64,000 bases of DNA from Campylobacter sp. LR291e (GCF_008633915.1 NZ_VJNV01000035.1:62001-126000); one strand, 5' to 3'. Shown: positions 54,083 to 63,903, numbered from the stretch's first letter. Made by a program: numbers and translations. The notes: generated by a model from the letters alone, not told the origin.

Positions 54083-55142
54083 TTTGTTCTTGTAAGGCAA
54101 GGGCTTGAAAATGAGCGATTAAGGGCTCTATTATCTCATCAAAGTTGCCATTTTCCATAATAGTATCTAAACGATAAAGGGTTAAATTTATGCGATGGTC
54201 ACTGATTCTATTTTGTGGAAAATTATAGGTGCGAATTCGCTCACTTCTATCCCCACTTCCAACTTGCGATTTCCTAGCGTCTCGTTCTTGTGCAAGTTTT
54301 TCGCTATTTTGCAATTCATAAAGCCTAGCTTTTAAAACCTTCATAGCATTTTCTTTATTTTTGTGTTGAGATTTGCCATCTTGATTAACCACTACTAAAC
54401 CACTTGGAATATGAGTAATTCTCACAGCAGAATCAGTAGTATTAACACTTTGCCCCCCATGACCAGAAGAACGCATAACATCAATTTGTAAGTCATTTGG
54501 GTTAATCTCAATCTCTATATCATCAACCTCTGGCATAATAGCAACCGTGATTGCAGAGGTATGAACCCTGCCCTGTGATTCAGTTTGAGGGACCCTTTGT
54601 ACCCTATGAGTCCCTCCTTCAAATTTAAACCTAGAATAAGCCCCAACGCCCTTTACTAGTAAAATAATTTCTTTAAAACCACCAGCACTTCCCTCGCTTT
54701 GAGAAATAATTTCAAGCTTATAGCCACGAAGTTCAGCATATCTTGCATAGGCCTTAAATAAATCCCCCACAAACAAAGAGGCCTCGTCCCCACCAGTACC
54801 AGCCCTAAGTTCTAAAAAAATATTCCTATCATCATTTTCATCCTTTGGAAGTAGCAAAATTTTAAGCTCATATTCAAGCGTATTTTTAAGTTCGTCCAAG
54901 CTTTTTAATTCGTCCTTTGCTATATCGCTAAATTCAGCATCTTCTAGCAATACCTTATTTTCTTCTATATCTTGTAAGGTTTTAAGATAGAGTTTTGCCT
55001 TTATAGCTATGGGTTCTAAATTTTTTTGTTCTTTAGAAAGAGTAGTCATTTTACTAATATCGCTAAGGATATTTGAGTCGCTAAGAAGAACGCCAAGTTC
55101 TTCATAACGTTGTAAAAAAGGTTTGAGTTTATTTGCTAGCAT
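54075..55142 (-). CDS. prfA: Peptide chain release factor 1
   Basis: Terminates translation at UAA and UAG. The 355 residues contain [17 protein letters not shown], the peptidyl-hydrolysis motif [15 protein letters not shown] with the GGQ near residue 229, and the RF1-type stop-recognition region ([13 protein letters not shown] just upstream of PxT-like). It begins 6 nt after rpsT. Confidence 0.97.
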   Translation of the reverse strand: MLANKLKPFLQRYEELGVLLSDSNILSDISKMTTLSKEQKNLEPIAIKAKLYLKTLQDIEENKVLLEDAEFSDIAKDELKSLDELKNTLEYELKILLLPKDENDDRNIFLELRAGTGGDEASLFVGDLFKAYARYAELRGYKLEIISQSEGSAGGFKEIILLVKGVGAYSRFKFEGGTHRVQRVPQTESQGRVHTSAITVAIMPEVDDIEIEINPNDLQIDVMRSSGHGGQSVNTTDSAVRITHIPSGLVVVNQDGKSQHKNKENAMKVLKARLYELQNSEKLAQERDARKSQVGSGDRSERIRTYNFPQNRISDHRINLTLYRLDTIMENGNFDEIIEPLIAHFQALALQEQNV

Positions 55143-55148
55143 TAAGGA

Positions 55149-55412
55149 TTATGAAAGTTTATTAACTAAAAGGGCTAAACGACTTACCCTACGAGATGCA
55201 GTTTCTTTTTTTAAAAATCCACGACTTACCATAGCGTGAATGCTTTTATTAGCTACTTTTAGAGCTTGTGTGGCCGCTTCTTTGTCGTTATTATTAGTAG
55301 CTTCTCTAACAGCCTTTGTAATATTTTTTAACCTAGTACGATAAAATCTATTTCTCTCAGTTTTTTTAATCGTTTGTCTTGCTCTTTTTTCAGCAGATTT
55401 ATGATTTGCCAT
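55149..55412 (-). CDS. rpsT: 30S ribosomal protein S20
   Basis: Primary 16S rRNA-binding protein, 87 residues. [20 protein letters not shown] is the invariant S20 start, so the ATG at 55412 is chosen over an open frame extending 14 codons upstream. AAGGA precedes it, with a TATAAT box 34 nt further up. It leads the prfA-lpxB-greA-che transcript. Confidence 0.97.
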   Translation of the reverse strand: MANHKSAEKRARQTIKKTERNRFYRTRLKNITKAVREATNNNDKEAATQALKVANKSIHAMVSRGFLKKETASRRVSRLALLVNKLS

Positions 55413-55445
55413 TAAAAAATTCCTTAAAAATAAAATTAAAGGCAG

Positions 55446-55451
55446 ATTATA
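55446..55451 (-). promoter_or_regulatory. Predicted -10 box of rpsT-prfA and downstream genes
   Basis: TATAAT on the minus strand after CTTTG, between aroC and rpsT. It is the only clear promoter I see before the ten-gene block ending at tal; internal promoters are likely but not placed. Confidence 0.65.
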
Positions 55452-55480
55452 CAAAGATATAAATTAAAATTTAATTAAGA

Positions 55481-56569
55481 CTATAAATTATAAATCTTTT
55501 TTAAATTTTCTATCCTTGAACTTGAATTTAAAAGTAAGCAATCAGCCAAAACTAAACGAACCATAGCCGTACAAACTACACTACCTCTCACCCCAACGCA
55601 AGGGTCATGCCTTCCTTTTAACTCGCAAATAACATTTTCCCCATTAATATCCATACTTTGTTGTTTTAAAAAAATGGACGGAGTTGGCTTAAAATGACTT
55701 TTAAGCGTGATTGTATTGCCATTTGAAAGCCCACCTAAAATTCCTCCTGCGTGATTGCTTAAAAAATGATTATTTCTTAATTCATCGTTATTTTGCGAAC
55801 CAAAATTAGAACTTACCTCTATGCCATCACCTATTTCAACAGCCTTTACAGCATTTATCCCCATAAGTGCATGGGCTAATTTACTATCAAGCTTATCATA
55901 AAGTGTTTCTCCAAGTCCTATAGGAACATTTAAAGCCCTTGTAAAAACACTAGCCCCGACGCTATCCTTAGCATTTTTTGCCCTTAAAATTTCAGTCTTA
56001 AATTCTTCTTCTAAGTCTTTATCAAGGGCAAAAATTTCACTTTCTTTTGCAAGATTAAAATCAAATTCGCTTTCTTTTAACTTGCTTTTAATACTACCTA
56101 CCCCAAAAACTCCACTTTCAACACTTATATTAAATTCCCTTAAAAGCATAGCACAAACTGCCCCACCTGCAACCCTTACAGCTGTTTCTCTAGCACTTGT
56201 CCTACCTCCTCCTTTATAATCTCTTACCCCAAATTTATGAAAATAGGTAAAATCAGCATGTCCTGGGCGAAACAAATTTTTAATATTTTCATAATCCTTG
56301 CTATGTTGATTTTCATTAAAAATTATTATGGCAATAGGCGTTCCTGTGGTATAATCTTCAAAAACCCCACTTAACACCTCAGCCCTATCGTTTTCCTTTC
56401 TAGGCGTTGAAAATTTATTAAGCCCTCCTCTTCTTTTATTAAGTTCATTTTGCAAAAACTCATAATCAAATTTAATCCCTGCTGGCATTCCATCAATCAC
56501 GCAACCAATGGCCTTACCATGCGATTCTCCAAAGCTTGTAAATTTTAATCTTGTACCAAAAGTGTTCAT
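55481..56569 (-). CDS. aroC: Chorismate synthase
   Basis: FMN-dependent last step of the shikimate pathway. The 362 residues carry [52 protein letters not shown] and [10 protein letters not shown], all classical AroC motifs. It starts on the last base of rnc. Confidence 0.97.
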   Translation of the reverse strand: MNTFGTRLKFTSFGESHGKAIGCVIDGMPAGIKFDYEFLQNELNKRRGGLNKFSTPRKENDRAEVLSGVFEDYTTGTPIAIIIFNENQHSKDYENIKNLFRPGHADFTYFHKFGVRDYKGGGRTSARETAVRVAGGAVCAMLLREFNISVESGVFGVGSIKSKLKESEFDFNLAKESEIFALDKDLEEEFKTEILRAKNAKDSVGASVFTRALNVPIGLGETLYDKLDSKLAHALMGINAVKAVEIGDGIEVSSNFGSQNNDELRNNHFLSNHAGGILGGLSNGNTITLKSHFKPTPSIFLKQQSMDINGENVICELKGRHDPCVGVRGSVVCTAMVRLVLADCLLLNSSSRIENLKKIYNL

Positions 56570-57246
56570 TATTTTTCCTTTAATTTTTCCAAGGTAAGCT
56601 TTGCTGCCATTTGCTGGGCCTCTTTTTTACTTCCTGCAATAGCCCTTGCCATCTCTTTTCCATCTAATTTTAAGGCTATTTCAAACTGCTTTAAATGATC
56701 AGGTCCAAAGCTACGCAAAAGCTCGTAAACAGGCGTTTGTCCCATTACTCCTTGTGTTAGTTCTTGTAATTTTGTCTTATAGTCCCTTAATAAATTTTTA
56801 GCATCAATCTTTGGATAATTTAATTCTATTAACTTCTTAGCTATAATCTTTGTTTTTTCAAAGCCAGTGTCTAAAAACATAGCTCCAAAAACAGCCTCAA
56901 AGGCATCAGAAAGTATTGAAGGCTTTTTTTTACCTCCATTTTTTTCCTCTGCCTCGCTCATTAATATAAAATCCCCTAAATTTATGCTATTAGCTAGTTT
57001 TGCAAAGGATTTTTCGCTAACTAGGGCTGCTCTTAATTTTGTCAAATCCCCTTCTGCATTTTTTTTAAACTTATCAAATAAAAACTCACCAACAACTAAA
57101 GCAAGCACCGCATCGCCTAAAAACTCAAGCCTTTCGTTATTATAATCTTTCTTGCAACTTTTATGCGTTAAGGCGTGGCGAAGTAGATTTTTATCTTTGA
57201 AAATATAATTTAAATTTTGTTCTAAAATATCGTTTTTACTAGGCAT
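56569..57246 (-). CDS. rnc: Ribonuclease III
   Basis: Double-strand RNA endonuclease of 225 residues. The catalytic signature [16 protein letters not shown] (about 37-52) and a second acidic site in [16 protein letters not shown] are followed by a double-stranded RNA-binding domain at about 153-225 ([24 protein letters not shown]). It overlaps rnhA by 8 nt and aroC by 1 nt. Confidence 0.97.
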   Translation of the reverse strand: MPSKNDILEQNLNYIFKDKNLLRHALTHKSCKKDYNNERLEFLGDAVLALVVGEFLFDKFKKNAEGDLTKLRAALVSEKSFAKLANSINLGDFILMSEAEEKNGGKKKPSILSDAFEAVFGAMFLDTGFEKTKIIAKKLIELNYPKIDAKNLLRDYKTKLQELTQGVMGQTPVYELLRSFGPDHLKQFEIALKLDGKEMARAIAGSKKEAQQMAAKLTLEKLKEK

Positions 57247-57676
57247 TTAAAACTTCCTTTTTTAATTTTAAGGCTGCATTTCTTGCTAATTTATCACATT
57301 TTTCATTTTCTTCGTGATTATTGTGTGCTTTTACCCAAAAGGCCTTGATTTTATGATTTTTTGCTAAATTTAAGTATTCTTTCCACAAATCCACATTTTT
57401 TTTATCTTTAAAATCAGTTTTGACCCAGTTTTTAAGCCATTCGTTAATGCTTTGTACCATTAAATTTGAATCAGTAAATAAAGAAATTTTGCAAGGTTCT
57501 TTTAACACCTGAAGTGCTTTAATTATAGCTAAAAGTTCCATTCTATTATTTGTAGTATCCTTTTGTGCTCCACTTTCAATCCTTTCATGGCCATTATATC
57601 TAAGTATAAAGGCCCAGCCACCAAAGCCTGGATTATCTAAGCAAGACCCATCAGTATAAAGTTCAATCTCTTTCAT
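57239..57676 (-). CDS. rnhA: Ribonuclease HI
   Basis: Degrades RNA in RNA-DNA hybrids. The 145 residues have all four catalytic acids: Asp in LYTDGSCLDNPG, Glu in NRMELLA, Asp in LFTDSNL and Asp in EKCDKLAR. It overlaps the upstream TPR gene by 14 nt. Confidence 0.97.
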   Translation of the reverse strand: MKEIELYTDGSCLDNPGFGGWAFILRYNGHERIESGAQKDTTNNRMELLAIIKALQVLKEPCKISLFTDSNLMVQSINEWLKNWVKTDFKDKKNVDLWKEYLNLAKNHKIKAFWVKAHNNHEENEKCDKLARNAALKLKKEVLNA

Positions 57677-58628
57677 CGTTTTTAACCTCGCAAATTATCT
57701 TACATTTATTAAATTCATAACACATAGGACAATGATAAAAAAACAAAGGCAAAATACTTTTACATTCTAAGCAAAGATAAGAAAATTCAAGCCTTGCCTT
57801 AAAATTGTGAGTGTTTAAAATATGCAACATTTTTAAATTTGAGTCCTTAAAAACTACTTCTTTATCGCTTAAATTCAAGGCATAAAAAAATTCCTCAAAA
57901 TTAAAATCCTTTGTTTGTAAATAGCTATTATTTTTATAAAGTAAGTCTATAATACTTTCAAAATCTTGTTCTAAATAAAGTTTATATTTTTCAAAAAGCC
58001 ACCTTTTAAGCATGGTATTGTTTTGATAATTTAAATGTAAAAAGGCTTCCTTGCTTGGATTTAAACTAGTTGCTTCAATGATTAGGGCCTTAAAAAATTC
58101 TTGTTCATCCTTTATGTCAATGCCTAACTCAAATAAGCATTCTAAAAGTTCTAAATTTTCCTTATACATTCTAAGTCTTAAATAAACAATCTTTAATAAT
58201 TTCAAGGCTTCAATATTTCGTGGGCGAATTTTTAAAACATTTAATAAAACTTCCTTGCTTCTTTCTAAAAAACCAGCCTTAAAATAAACCTTTGCAAGTG
58301 ATAGAAAAATCATTTCTTGCTCGTTTTTATCCTTTGTTTTTTCAAGGCTTATTAAATAAATTTGCGTAGCCTTTTCAAATTCGCCACTTTTTGTAAAAAT
58401 ATCAGCTAAAAAGATTAAATTACTTATACTTAGGGCGTTACTTCTTAATAAATCTTGGTGTGCTGTGTCTAATTCAAATTTTTTAATAAATCTTCCAAGC
58501 CTTTCTTCTTCATCCTTTGAAGCAAAAATTTTCCATATAAAATGCGACAAGGCAACAACTAAAATTAAAATGGTAAGTAAAATCAAGCCAACCAAAGGGT
58601 CTCTATACTCTACAAAGAAAAAATCCAT
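57663..58628 (-). CDS. Membrane-anchored TPR protein with C-terminal zinc ribbon, LapB-like (Cj1637c-type)
   Basis: A 321-residue protein with one N-terminal transmembrane helix (about 13-35), a TPR array (about 65-230; LFLADIFTKSGEFEKATQIY, KVYFKAGFLERSKEVLLNVL) and a C-terminal rubredoxin-like zinc ribbon Cys286-x2-Cys289-x10-Cys300-x2-Cys303 in which FYHCPMC closely resembles the WHCPSC of LapB/YciM. This order of parts is that of LapB, which in E. coli directs FtsH to LpxC to limit LPS synthesis. Homology is inferred from architecture, not searched. It heads the rnhA-rnc-aroC operon. Confidence 0.8.
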   Translation of the reverse strand: MDFFFVEYRDPLVGLILLTILILVVALSHFIWKIFASKDEEERLGRFIKKFELDTAHQDLLRSNALSISNLIFLADIFTKSGEFEKATQIYLISLEKTKDKNEQEMIFLSLAKVYFKAGFLERSKEVLLNVLKIRPRNIEALKLLKIVYLRLRMYKENLELLECLFELGIDIKDEQEFFKALIIEATSLNPSKEAFLHLNYQNNTMLKRWLFEKYKLYLEQDFESIIDLLYKNNSYLQTKDFNFEEFFYALNLSDKEVVFKDSNLKMLHILNTHNFKARLEFSYLCLECKSILPLFFYHCPMCYEFNKCKIICEVKNDERD

Positions 58629-58654
58629 ATCCTAACTTTTTTAAATTTTTTGCA

Positions 58655-58660
58655 ATTATA
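58655..58660 (-). promoter_or_regulatory. Predicted -10 box of the TPR-rnhA-rnc-aroC operon
   Basis: TATAAT on the minus strand after TTTAGC, 26 nt upstream of the TPR-protein ATG, in the short region divergent to dnaG. Confidence 0.6.
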
Positions 58661-58683
58661 GCTAAATAGTGTCTAAATCTTTG

Positions 58684-58689
58684 TATAAT
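58684..58689 (+). promoter_or_regulatory. Predicted -10 box of dnaG
   Basis: TATAAT after CTTTG. The expected start near 58696 would leave only about 12 nt of leader, just enough to include the GAGG ribosome binding site (58696-58699). Confidence 0.55.
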
Positions 58690-58707
58690 TTTAACGAGGT
58701 TTATAAA

Positions 58708-60498
58708 ATGATAGCAAAATCAAGCATAGAAGATTTAAAACAAAAACTTGACATTGTTGATATTATCTCACATTATATTGAAGTAAGAAAACAGGGGGCT
58801 AGTTTTGTGTGTATATGCCCCTTTCATAGTGATAAAAATCCAAGTTTGCATATAAATGTACAAAAGGGCTTTTATCATTGCTTTGCTTGTAAGGCAGGTG
58901 GGGATGCCTTTAAATTTGTAATGGAATTTGAAAAAGTTGATTTTAACGAGGCCGTGGAAAAGGTAGCAAATTTAAGCAATTTTACACTAACTTACACAAA
59001 TGAAAGAGGCTTTAATAACAATAACTTAAAACAAATTTTACCTATCTTTAACGCCTTTTACAAACATAAATTAACCCTTAATAGAGAGGCCTTACATTAT
59101 CTTTATGATAGGGGTTTAAAAGATGAGGATATAAGCAAATTTGAACTAGGTTTTTCACCTAGTAATGAAGAAAATTTAAGGCTTTTAAATAATGAAAAAA
59201 TAGAACTTGATGATGCCTTAAAGGTTGGCATTATAAAAAAAAATGAAAAAGAACTTTATGCAAGTTTTATAAAAAGAATTATCTTCCCTATATATGATTA
59301 TAAGGGACTTTTGGTTGGTTTTGGAGGTAGAAGTTTAAATAGTGCAAATTTAGCAAAATATGTAAATTCCCCTCAAAGCATCTTATTTGATAAGTCAAGA
59401 ATTTTTTATGCCTTTAATCTTGCAAAGGATGAGATTAACAAAAAAAAAGAAATGATAATTTGTGAGGGTTACATGGATGCTATTTGTATGCATAAGGCTG
59501 GGTTTAAAAACACAGTTGCTGTGCTAGGGACTGCACTTACCCAGCATCATTTACCACTCATAAAAAGACACGAGGCAAGAGTGATTTTATGCTTTGATAA
59601 TGATACAGCAGGTATTAATGCAGCTATGAAATCGGCATTTTTGCTAAGTACTAATGAGATTGATGGCAAGGTAGTTTTATTGCAAGGGGGCAAGGACCCA
59701 GCGGAATTAGTAGCAAACAAACAAGAAAAAATGCTTTATGATTTTTTAGATAATGGCATTGATATAGTGGAATTTTATATAAGAATGTTGCTTAACAGAC
59801 CTTTAAATTCAAGCTTTGAAAAACAAAAGGCCTTGGAAAGCGTGCAAAATTATACCTTTTTATTAGGTCAGTTAATAGCAAATTCTTACGAGAATTTAGT
59901 GGCTCAACTTCTTGGGGTAAATAAAGATATAGTTAAGCTTAGCAAAAGACAAAGAAAGAGTAAAAGCGTTGAAATTCAAAGCTATGATAATAAAAATTTA
60001 GCCGAATTTGAAGTATTTTCTTTTTTACAAAAATCTCAAAAAGCAAGAGAAGATTTTAATCAAATAAGCGATATAAACTTTTTTAAGCATAAAAATTTAT
60101 TACTTAAAATCTTGCAAAATATGGATGAAAATGATAGCGAAATAAGGGAATTTGGACTTCAAAATTTTAGAAATTTGAATAATTATGCCACCTATTTAAT
60201 AGGCATTTTCAAGGTAAATTTAAGCTTTTTTAATAGCATTTTAGTAAAAGAACCCTTACTTATTTTAAAAAAACAAATTCTTAATCTTTTGGATAAAAAT
60301 TTAATTAAATTCAAAAAAGAATTAAATGAAAATGAACTTTGTGAGTTTTTATTTGATTTTTTAAACCTTATAAAAAACGAAGAAAATTTAGCAAATTTAG
60401 AACAATTTTGCCTATCCTTAAAAAAAGTGCTTAAACAAATTCATATTAACATTGATGATTTAAGGAATTTAAACAACGAAACTAGCGGGCCGTTTTAA
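58708..60498 (+). CDS. dnaG: DNA primase
   Basis: Synthesises RNA primers for replication. The 596 residues comprise a CHC2 zinc finger (CPFHSDKNPSLHI with FYHCFACKAGG, about 39-70), the RNAP-like core with DRGLKDEDISKFELGFSP, a Toprim domain (ICEGYMDAI and FDNDTAGINAA) and a helicase-binding C-terminal region. The ATG at 58708 follows GAGG and fits the family start (MIAKSSIEDLKQKLDIVDII); an upstream GTG is rejected. A run of nine As occurs near 59440 within the coding region. It overlaps the convergent MFS gene by 17 nt. Confidence 0.96.
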   Translation: MIAKSSIEDLKQKLDIVDIISHYIEVRKQGASFVCICPFHSDKNPSLHINVQKGFYHCFACKAGGDAFKFVMEFEKVDFNEAVEKVANLSNFTLTYTNERGFNNNNLKQILPIFNAFYKHKLTLNREALHYLYDRGLKDEDISKFELGFSPSNEENLRLLNNEKIELDDALKVGIIKKNEKELYASFIKRIIFPIYDYKGLLVGFGGRSLNSANLAKYVNSPQSILFDKSRIFYAFNLAKDEINKKKEMIICEGYMDAICMHKAGFKNTVAVLGTALTQHHLPLIKRHEARVILCFDNDTAGINAAMKSAFLLSTNEIDGKVVLLQGGKDPAELVANKQEKMLYDFLDNGIDIVEFYIRMLLNRPLNSSFEKQKALESVQNYTFLLGQLIANSYENLVAQLLGVNKDIVKLSKRQRKSKSVEIQSYDNKNLAEFEVFSFLQKSQKAREDFNQISDINFFKHKNLLLKILQNMDENDSEIREFGLQNFRNLNNYATYLIGIFKVNLSFFNSILVKEPLLILKKQILNLLDKNLIKFKKELNENELCEFLFDFLNLIKNEENLANLEQFCLSLKKVLKQIHINIDDLRNLNNETSGPF

Positions 60499-61780
60499 TC
60501 TTACATTTTAGATATAAAAAGGCAGAAAAAATAGAAATTAAGGCTATTAAAAGCATGTACGCTCCAAGGGCTAAGCTTAAAATATTATCCATATTTTTTA
60601 TAGCTATATCATGTAAGAAATAAGCAAGTTGAGGGGTAAAACCTCCTGATATTGCATAAGCTATATTATAAGCAAAGGAAAGACCTGAAAATTTAATACT
60701 TGCATCAAAAACCTCGCTCATTATACTAGGGCATAAATTCATAATGCCAGCACAAAAACAAGCCAGTAAATAAAGAATGCAAACTACATAAAAGATAGGA
60801 TTTAAGCTATAAAGTGCGTTAAAAAATACAAGACAAACACCAAGAAAGCATATAGAAAAAATAAGGCTAGTTTTAAAAATACCTATTTTATCGCTTAAAA
60901 TTCCAACTACTACGCAAGAACTTGCAATAACTACAATGGCTAACATTTGCAAATATGTTTGTTCGACTTTGCTAATGTGTAAAAGTTGGGCTATATAACT
61001 TGGTAAAAGTAAGATTAAAACAACTATGCAGCCTGTTAATACCCAGGTTATTAGCATAGAGGTTAAAACCCCTAGTTTTGCCCTTTTAATCACTTCTTTA
61101 AGTGGGAATTTTTCTAATTCCCCTCTTTTTTTCATCTCTTCAAAAATAGGCGTTTCGCTTAAAAATTTTCTCAAATAAACAGAGATTATGCCAAAAATTC
61201 CACCTAGAAAAAAGGGCACTCTCCAAGCCCATTCAAAAAGCTCATTTTGAGAAAATAAAAAATTCATAATCAAAAAAACTAAGCTCCCAAGCAAAATTCC
61301 ACCCACCACGGCAGCGGTTAAAATGCCTAAATATGTGTGTTTTAAATGTTTTTGTGCGTGTTCAAAGGTAAAGACCCAAGCACCTGGTAATTCTCCTCCT
61401 ATTGCTATGCCTTGAAAGATACGAATAAGCACTAAGCAAATAATACAAGCAAAGCCTATACTTTGAAAATTTGGTACAAAGGCTAAACAAAAGGTAGGAA
61501 TAACCATTAATAAAATGCTTAGCATAAACATATTTTTACGACCAAATTTATCGCCAAAATGTGCCATTACTATGCCACCAATTGGCCTTGCTAAATAACC
61601 TGCAGCAAAGATTCCATATGTATTAAACATTTTCCAAAAATCGCTTAAATTTGCTGGAAAAAAATTGCTAGAAATGTACTCTGCAAAAAATACAAAGATA
61701 ATAAAATCATAAAATTCTAAGGTCCCACCAAGCGAGGAAAGGGCTAGAATTTTAATATCTCCTTTGCCTAAATTACGCAT
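60482..61780 (-). CDS. MFS transporter, metabolite:proton symporter type
   Basis: Inner-membrane permease of 432 residues and twelve helices. The loop 2-3 motif GDKFGRKNMF and the loop 4-5 motif IRIFQGIAIGGELPGAWVFTFEHA, with a long central loop (RKFLSETPIFEEMKKRGELEKFPLKEV), are those of the MHS family (ProP/KgtP/ShiA). The substrate could be an organic acid or osmolyte. It sits 10 nt after the acidic-protein gene, the same order as Cj0251c-Cj0250c. Confidence 0.88.
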   Translation of the reverse strand: MRNLGKGDIKILALSSLGGTLEFYDFIIFVFFAEYISSNFFPANLSDFWKMFNTYGIFAAGYLARPIGGIVMAHFGDKFGRKNMFMLSILLMVIPTFCLAFVPNFQSIGFACIICLVLIRIFQGIAIGGELPGAWVFTFEHAQKHLKHTYLGILTAAVVGGILLGSLVFLIMNFLFSQNELFEWAWRVPFFLGGIFGIISVYLRKFLSETPIFEEMKKRGELEKFPLKEVIKRAKLGVLTSMLITWVLTGCIVVLILLLPSYIAQLLHISKVEQTYLQMLAIVVIASSCVVVGILSDKIGIFKTSLIFSICFLGVCLVFFNALYSLNPIFYVVCILYLLACFCAGIMNLCPSIMSEVFDASIKFSGLSFAYNIAYAISGGFTPQLAYFLHDIAIKNMDNILSLALGAYMLLIALISIFSAFLYLKCKIKTAR

Positions 61781-61790
61781 TTAACTTTTT

Positions 61791-61955
61791 TTAGTCCATT
61801 TCATAAAAATCATCGCTCTCATCATCATCGTCGTAGCTATAATCATCATCATCGTAATTATGCCTATAAGACTTTTCATAATCTTCGTTATCTTCATTGT
61901 CTTCTATATCATCCAAATTCTCATCATCAAAAATTTCATCATCATCATAAGCCAT
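61791..61955 (-). CDS. Highly acidic 54-residue protein (Cj0251c-type)
   Basis: A short gene with AAGGAGA five nt before the ATG at 61955 and a TAA at 61793. The product is mostly Asp, Glu and Tyr (MAYDDDEIFDDENLDDIEDN at the start, YDDDDYSYDDDDESDD near the end) with a few aromatics and almost no hydrophobic core, so it is probably disordered. C. jejuni has a similarly placed highly acidic protein between the MFS gene and moaC. Function unknown; metal (Ca or Mg) or basic-protein binding is only a guess. It is co-transcribed with the MFS gene. Confidence 0.85.
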   Translation of the reverse strand: MAYDDDEIFDDENLDDIEDNEDNEDYEKSYRHNYDDDDYSYDDDDESDDFYEMD

Positions 61956-61989
61956 AATTTTCTCCTTTAAATTTGGAATTTGAAAACTT

Positions 61990-61995
61990 ATTTTA
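61990..61995 (-). promoter_or_regulatory. Predicted -10 box of the acidic protein-MFS operon
   Basis: TAAAAT on the minus strand (TTTTAGCTAAAAT), 35 nt upstream of the ATG at 61955. Confidence 0.45.
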
Positions 61996-62017
61996 GCTAA
62001 AATTTCAAAGTTTTAGT

Positions 62018-62023
62018 TATAAT
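62018..62023 (+). promoter_or_regulatory. Predicted -10 box of moaC and downstream genes
   Basis: TATAAT preceded by GTTTTAGT, 25 nt upstream of the moaC ATG, with AAGG eight nt before the ATG. Confidence 0.6.
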
Positions 62024-62048
62024 TTTAAAATTTTTTCAAGGTTTTTTT

Positions 62049-62522
62049 ATGAATTTAACGCACTTAGATGAAAATAATCGTCCAAAAATGGTAGATGTAA
62101 GCACTAAGGATATAACAAAAAGAATAGCCCTTGCAAGTGGGCGAATTTCTATGAGTAAGGATGCCTTTTTAGCCATTAAAAATCATACAAACAAAAAGGG
62201 GGCTGTCCTTGAAACTGCCATTGTTGCAGCCATTATGGGGGCAAAAAAAACTAGCGAATTAATCCCTATGTGCCACCCCTTAATGATTAGCAATGTTCAA
62301 ACAAATATTGAAGAATGCAAAGAAGATTATAGTTTTAAACTCTTTGTTAGGGTAAAATGCGAAAATAAAACAGGCGTTGAAATGGAAGCTTTAACAGGCG
62401 TTAGTATAGGGCTTTTAACCATTTATGATATGGTAAAGGCAATTGATAAAACTATGATAATAAGCGATATTATGCTTTTAAGCAAAGAAGGGGGCAAAAG
62501 TGGTAAATTTGAACGAAATTAA
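62049..62522 (+). CDS. moaC: Cyclic pyranopterin monophosphate synthase
   Basis: Second step of molybdenum cofactor synthesis. The 157 residues contain [46 protein letters not shown], the catalytic region IPMCHPL and [20 protein letters not shown]. It overlaps the next gene by 23 nt. Confidence 0.97.
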   Translation: MNLTHLDENNRPKMVDVSTKDITKRIALASGRISMSKDAFLAIKNHTNKKGAVLETAIVAAIMGAKKTSELIPMCHPLMISNVQTNIEECKEDYSFKLFVRVKCENKTGVEMEALTGVSIGLLTIYDMVKAIDKTMIISDIMLLSKEGGKSGKFERN

Positions 62523-62763
62523 GCAAGAACCTATTATTAATTATCCTACCTTTTGGGAATATAAGGTTATTTTGAAAAGTCATATTTTAGCAAAAGAAAT
62601 TTTTGAAGAACTTTTAGTACAAAGAGAATACAAATACCAGCACAGCCATTCAAGTAAAAATGGTAAGTATCAAAGCTACTTGCTTAGCGTCTTTGTTAAT
62701 AGTAAAAAAGATAGGCTTGATATATTTGAAAGATTAAAAGCAAAAGCACAATTTGTCTTATAA
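62500..62763 (+). CDS. DUF493/YbeD-family protein
   Basis: A small alpha/beta protein of 87 residues with an ACT-like fold. [12 protein letters not shown], the [22 protein letters not shown] strand pair and [14 protein letters not shown] match DUF493 (HP0495, E. coli YbeD). A regulatory role has been suggested for the family, but the function is not settled. The GTG at 62500 follows AAGGGG with 7-nt spacing, inside the end of moaC. Corresponds in position to Cj0253. Confidence 0.85.
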   Translation: MVNLNEIKQEPIINYPTFWEYKVILKSHILAKEIFEELLVQREYKYQHSHSSKNGKYQSYLLSVFVNSKKDRLDIFERLKAKAQFVL

Positions 62764-62772
62764 GGAAAAAAT

Positions 62773-63903
62773 ATGCAAAATACATTAATGATTTTTGAAA
62801 ATTCGCTTGTAAATGCTGATAGAGACAAGATTAGTTATTTAATCGAGGATTTAAGCTTTAGTTTAGCTTATAAGCAACTTGTAAATTCAAGCAATAAAGA
62901 AAGCCTTTTAAATGCTCTTTTAATGGACTTTTTAGCCATTTTAAAAAGGCTTGATTTATTAAATGATGAAAATACCTCAAGGCTGATAAAGGCCTTAATT
63001 AAGGCAAGTATGCAAGAATCACAAAATAAGCTTTATGCTATGATAAATGAACTAGAACTTTTAAGCAAACAAATTCAAAATCAAAAAAATTCCATTAAAA
63101 ATCAAACTAGTAATTATTTTTTAGAATTTGAAAAGGCCTTGCAAGATAGTCCTTATAAGGATGAATTTAAAAGTGGTTTAAATGATGCTATTTTATTTGA
63201 TTTAGAAACATTAGGAATTTTAAAAGAAACTGCCGAAAGTGCTTTTTTAACGACCATTGAAAAGGCTGAGGATATTGAGTTTACAAGTGGTGAAATAGCT
63301 AAGTATTTAGTTTATAATGCTGTAAATGAAGCTCAATTTGAGAAAAAAAGGATAATGCAACTTTCTGAAGTGGTGCTAGAAACGGCATTTGAGTTAGCAA
63401 ATACCTCTATAATTTATGCAAAGGATTTAAGTTTGGGTGCTATTAAGGGAACTCAAGAAGGAATTGAGTTAGCCATTGATAAACTAAAAAATACCCTGCC
63501 TTATGCAAATTTACAGATAAATGAAAAGGAATTAATAGGCATAGAAGATGAATTTATAGCCCTTTTAAAGCTTATAATACAAAAACAAAAGGACCCTTGC
63601 AAAAAAATCGTTTTAACCTTACTTGAAAATGAATTAGATAGCATTTTTGCTAAATTTAAACGTCTTGCAAATGAAAGTAGAGAACAAATAAAACTTGCCT
63701 TAAATGAACTTAAAAAAAGCCCGGCAATTGATAATTTTAACAAGCTTACTCAAAGAAAGATTGACGGCTTTAAGCAAGAAATTTCAGAACTTGAAAGGCT
63801 TAATAGCGAAAAATATAAAAATTTCAATCTAGCACAAAGTAAACAGCTTGGACTTAGACTTTGGGAGAGAGCTAAGAATTTATTAAAGGGCAATGGTGAG
63901 TAA
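62773..63903 (+). CDS. Hypothetical helical protein (Cj0254-type)
   Basis: I do not recognise a domain. The 376-residue product is almost entirely helical and charged. Likely coiled-coil regions lie at about 80-115 (AMINELELLSKQIQNQKNSI) and 280-350 (ESREQIKLALNELKKS, KQEISELERLNSEKYKN). No signal peptide or membrane helix is seen. AAGGAAAA precedes the ATG, nine nt after the DUF493 gene. Order matches Cj0252-Cj0253-Cj0254. The last 11 nt overlap the next gene. Confidence 0.8.
   Translation: MQNTLMIFENSLVNADRDKISYLIEDLSFSLAYKQLVNSSNKESLLNALLMDFLAILKRLDLLNDENTSRLIKALIKASMQESQNKLYAMINELELLSKQIQNQKNSIKNQTSNYFLEFEKALQDSPYKDEFKSGLNDAILFDLETLGILKETAESAFLTTIEKAEDIEFTSGEIAKYLVYNAVNEAQFEKKRIMQLSEVVLETAFELANTSIIYAKDLSLGAIKGTQEGIELAIDKLKNTLPYANLQINEKELIGIEDEFIALLKLIIQKQKDPCKKIVLTLLENELDSIFAKFKRLANESREQIKLALNELKKSPAIDNFNKLTQRKIDGFKQEISELERLNSEKYKNFNLAQSKQLGLRLWERAKNLLKGNGE

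Noticed and set aside
59439-59448. A9 tract in dnaG as a phase-variable switch
   Set aside because: dnaG is essential and A-runs of this length are common in such an AT-rich genome.
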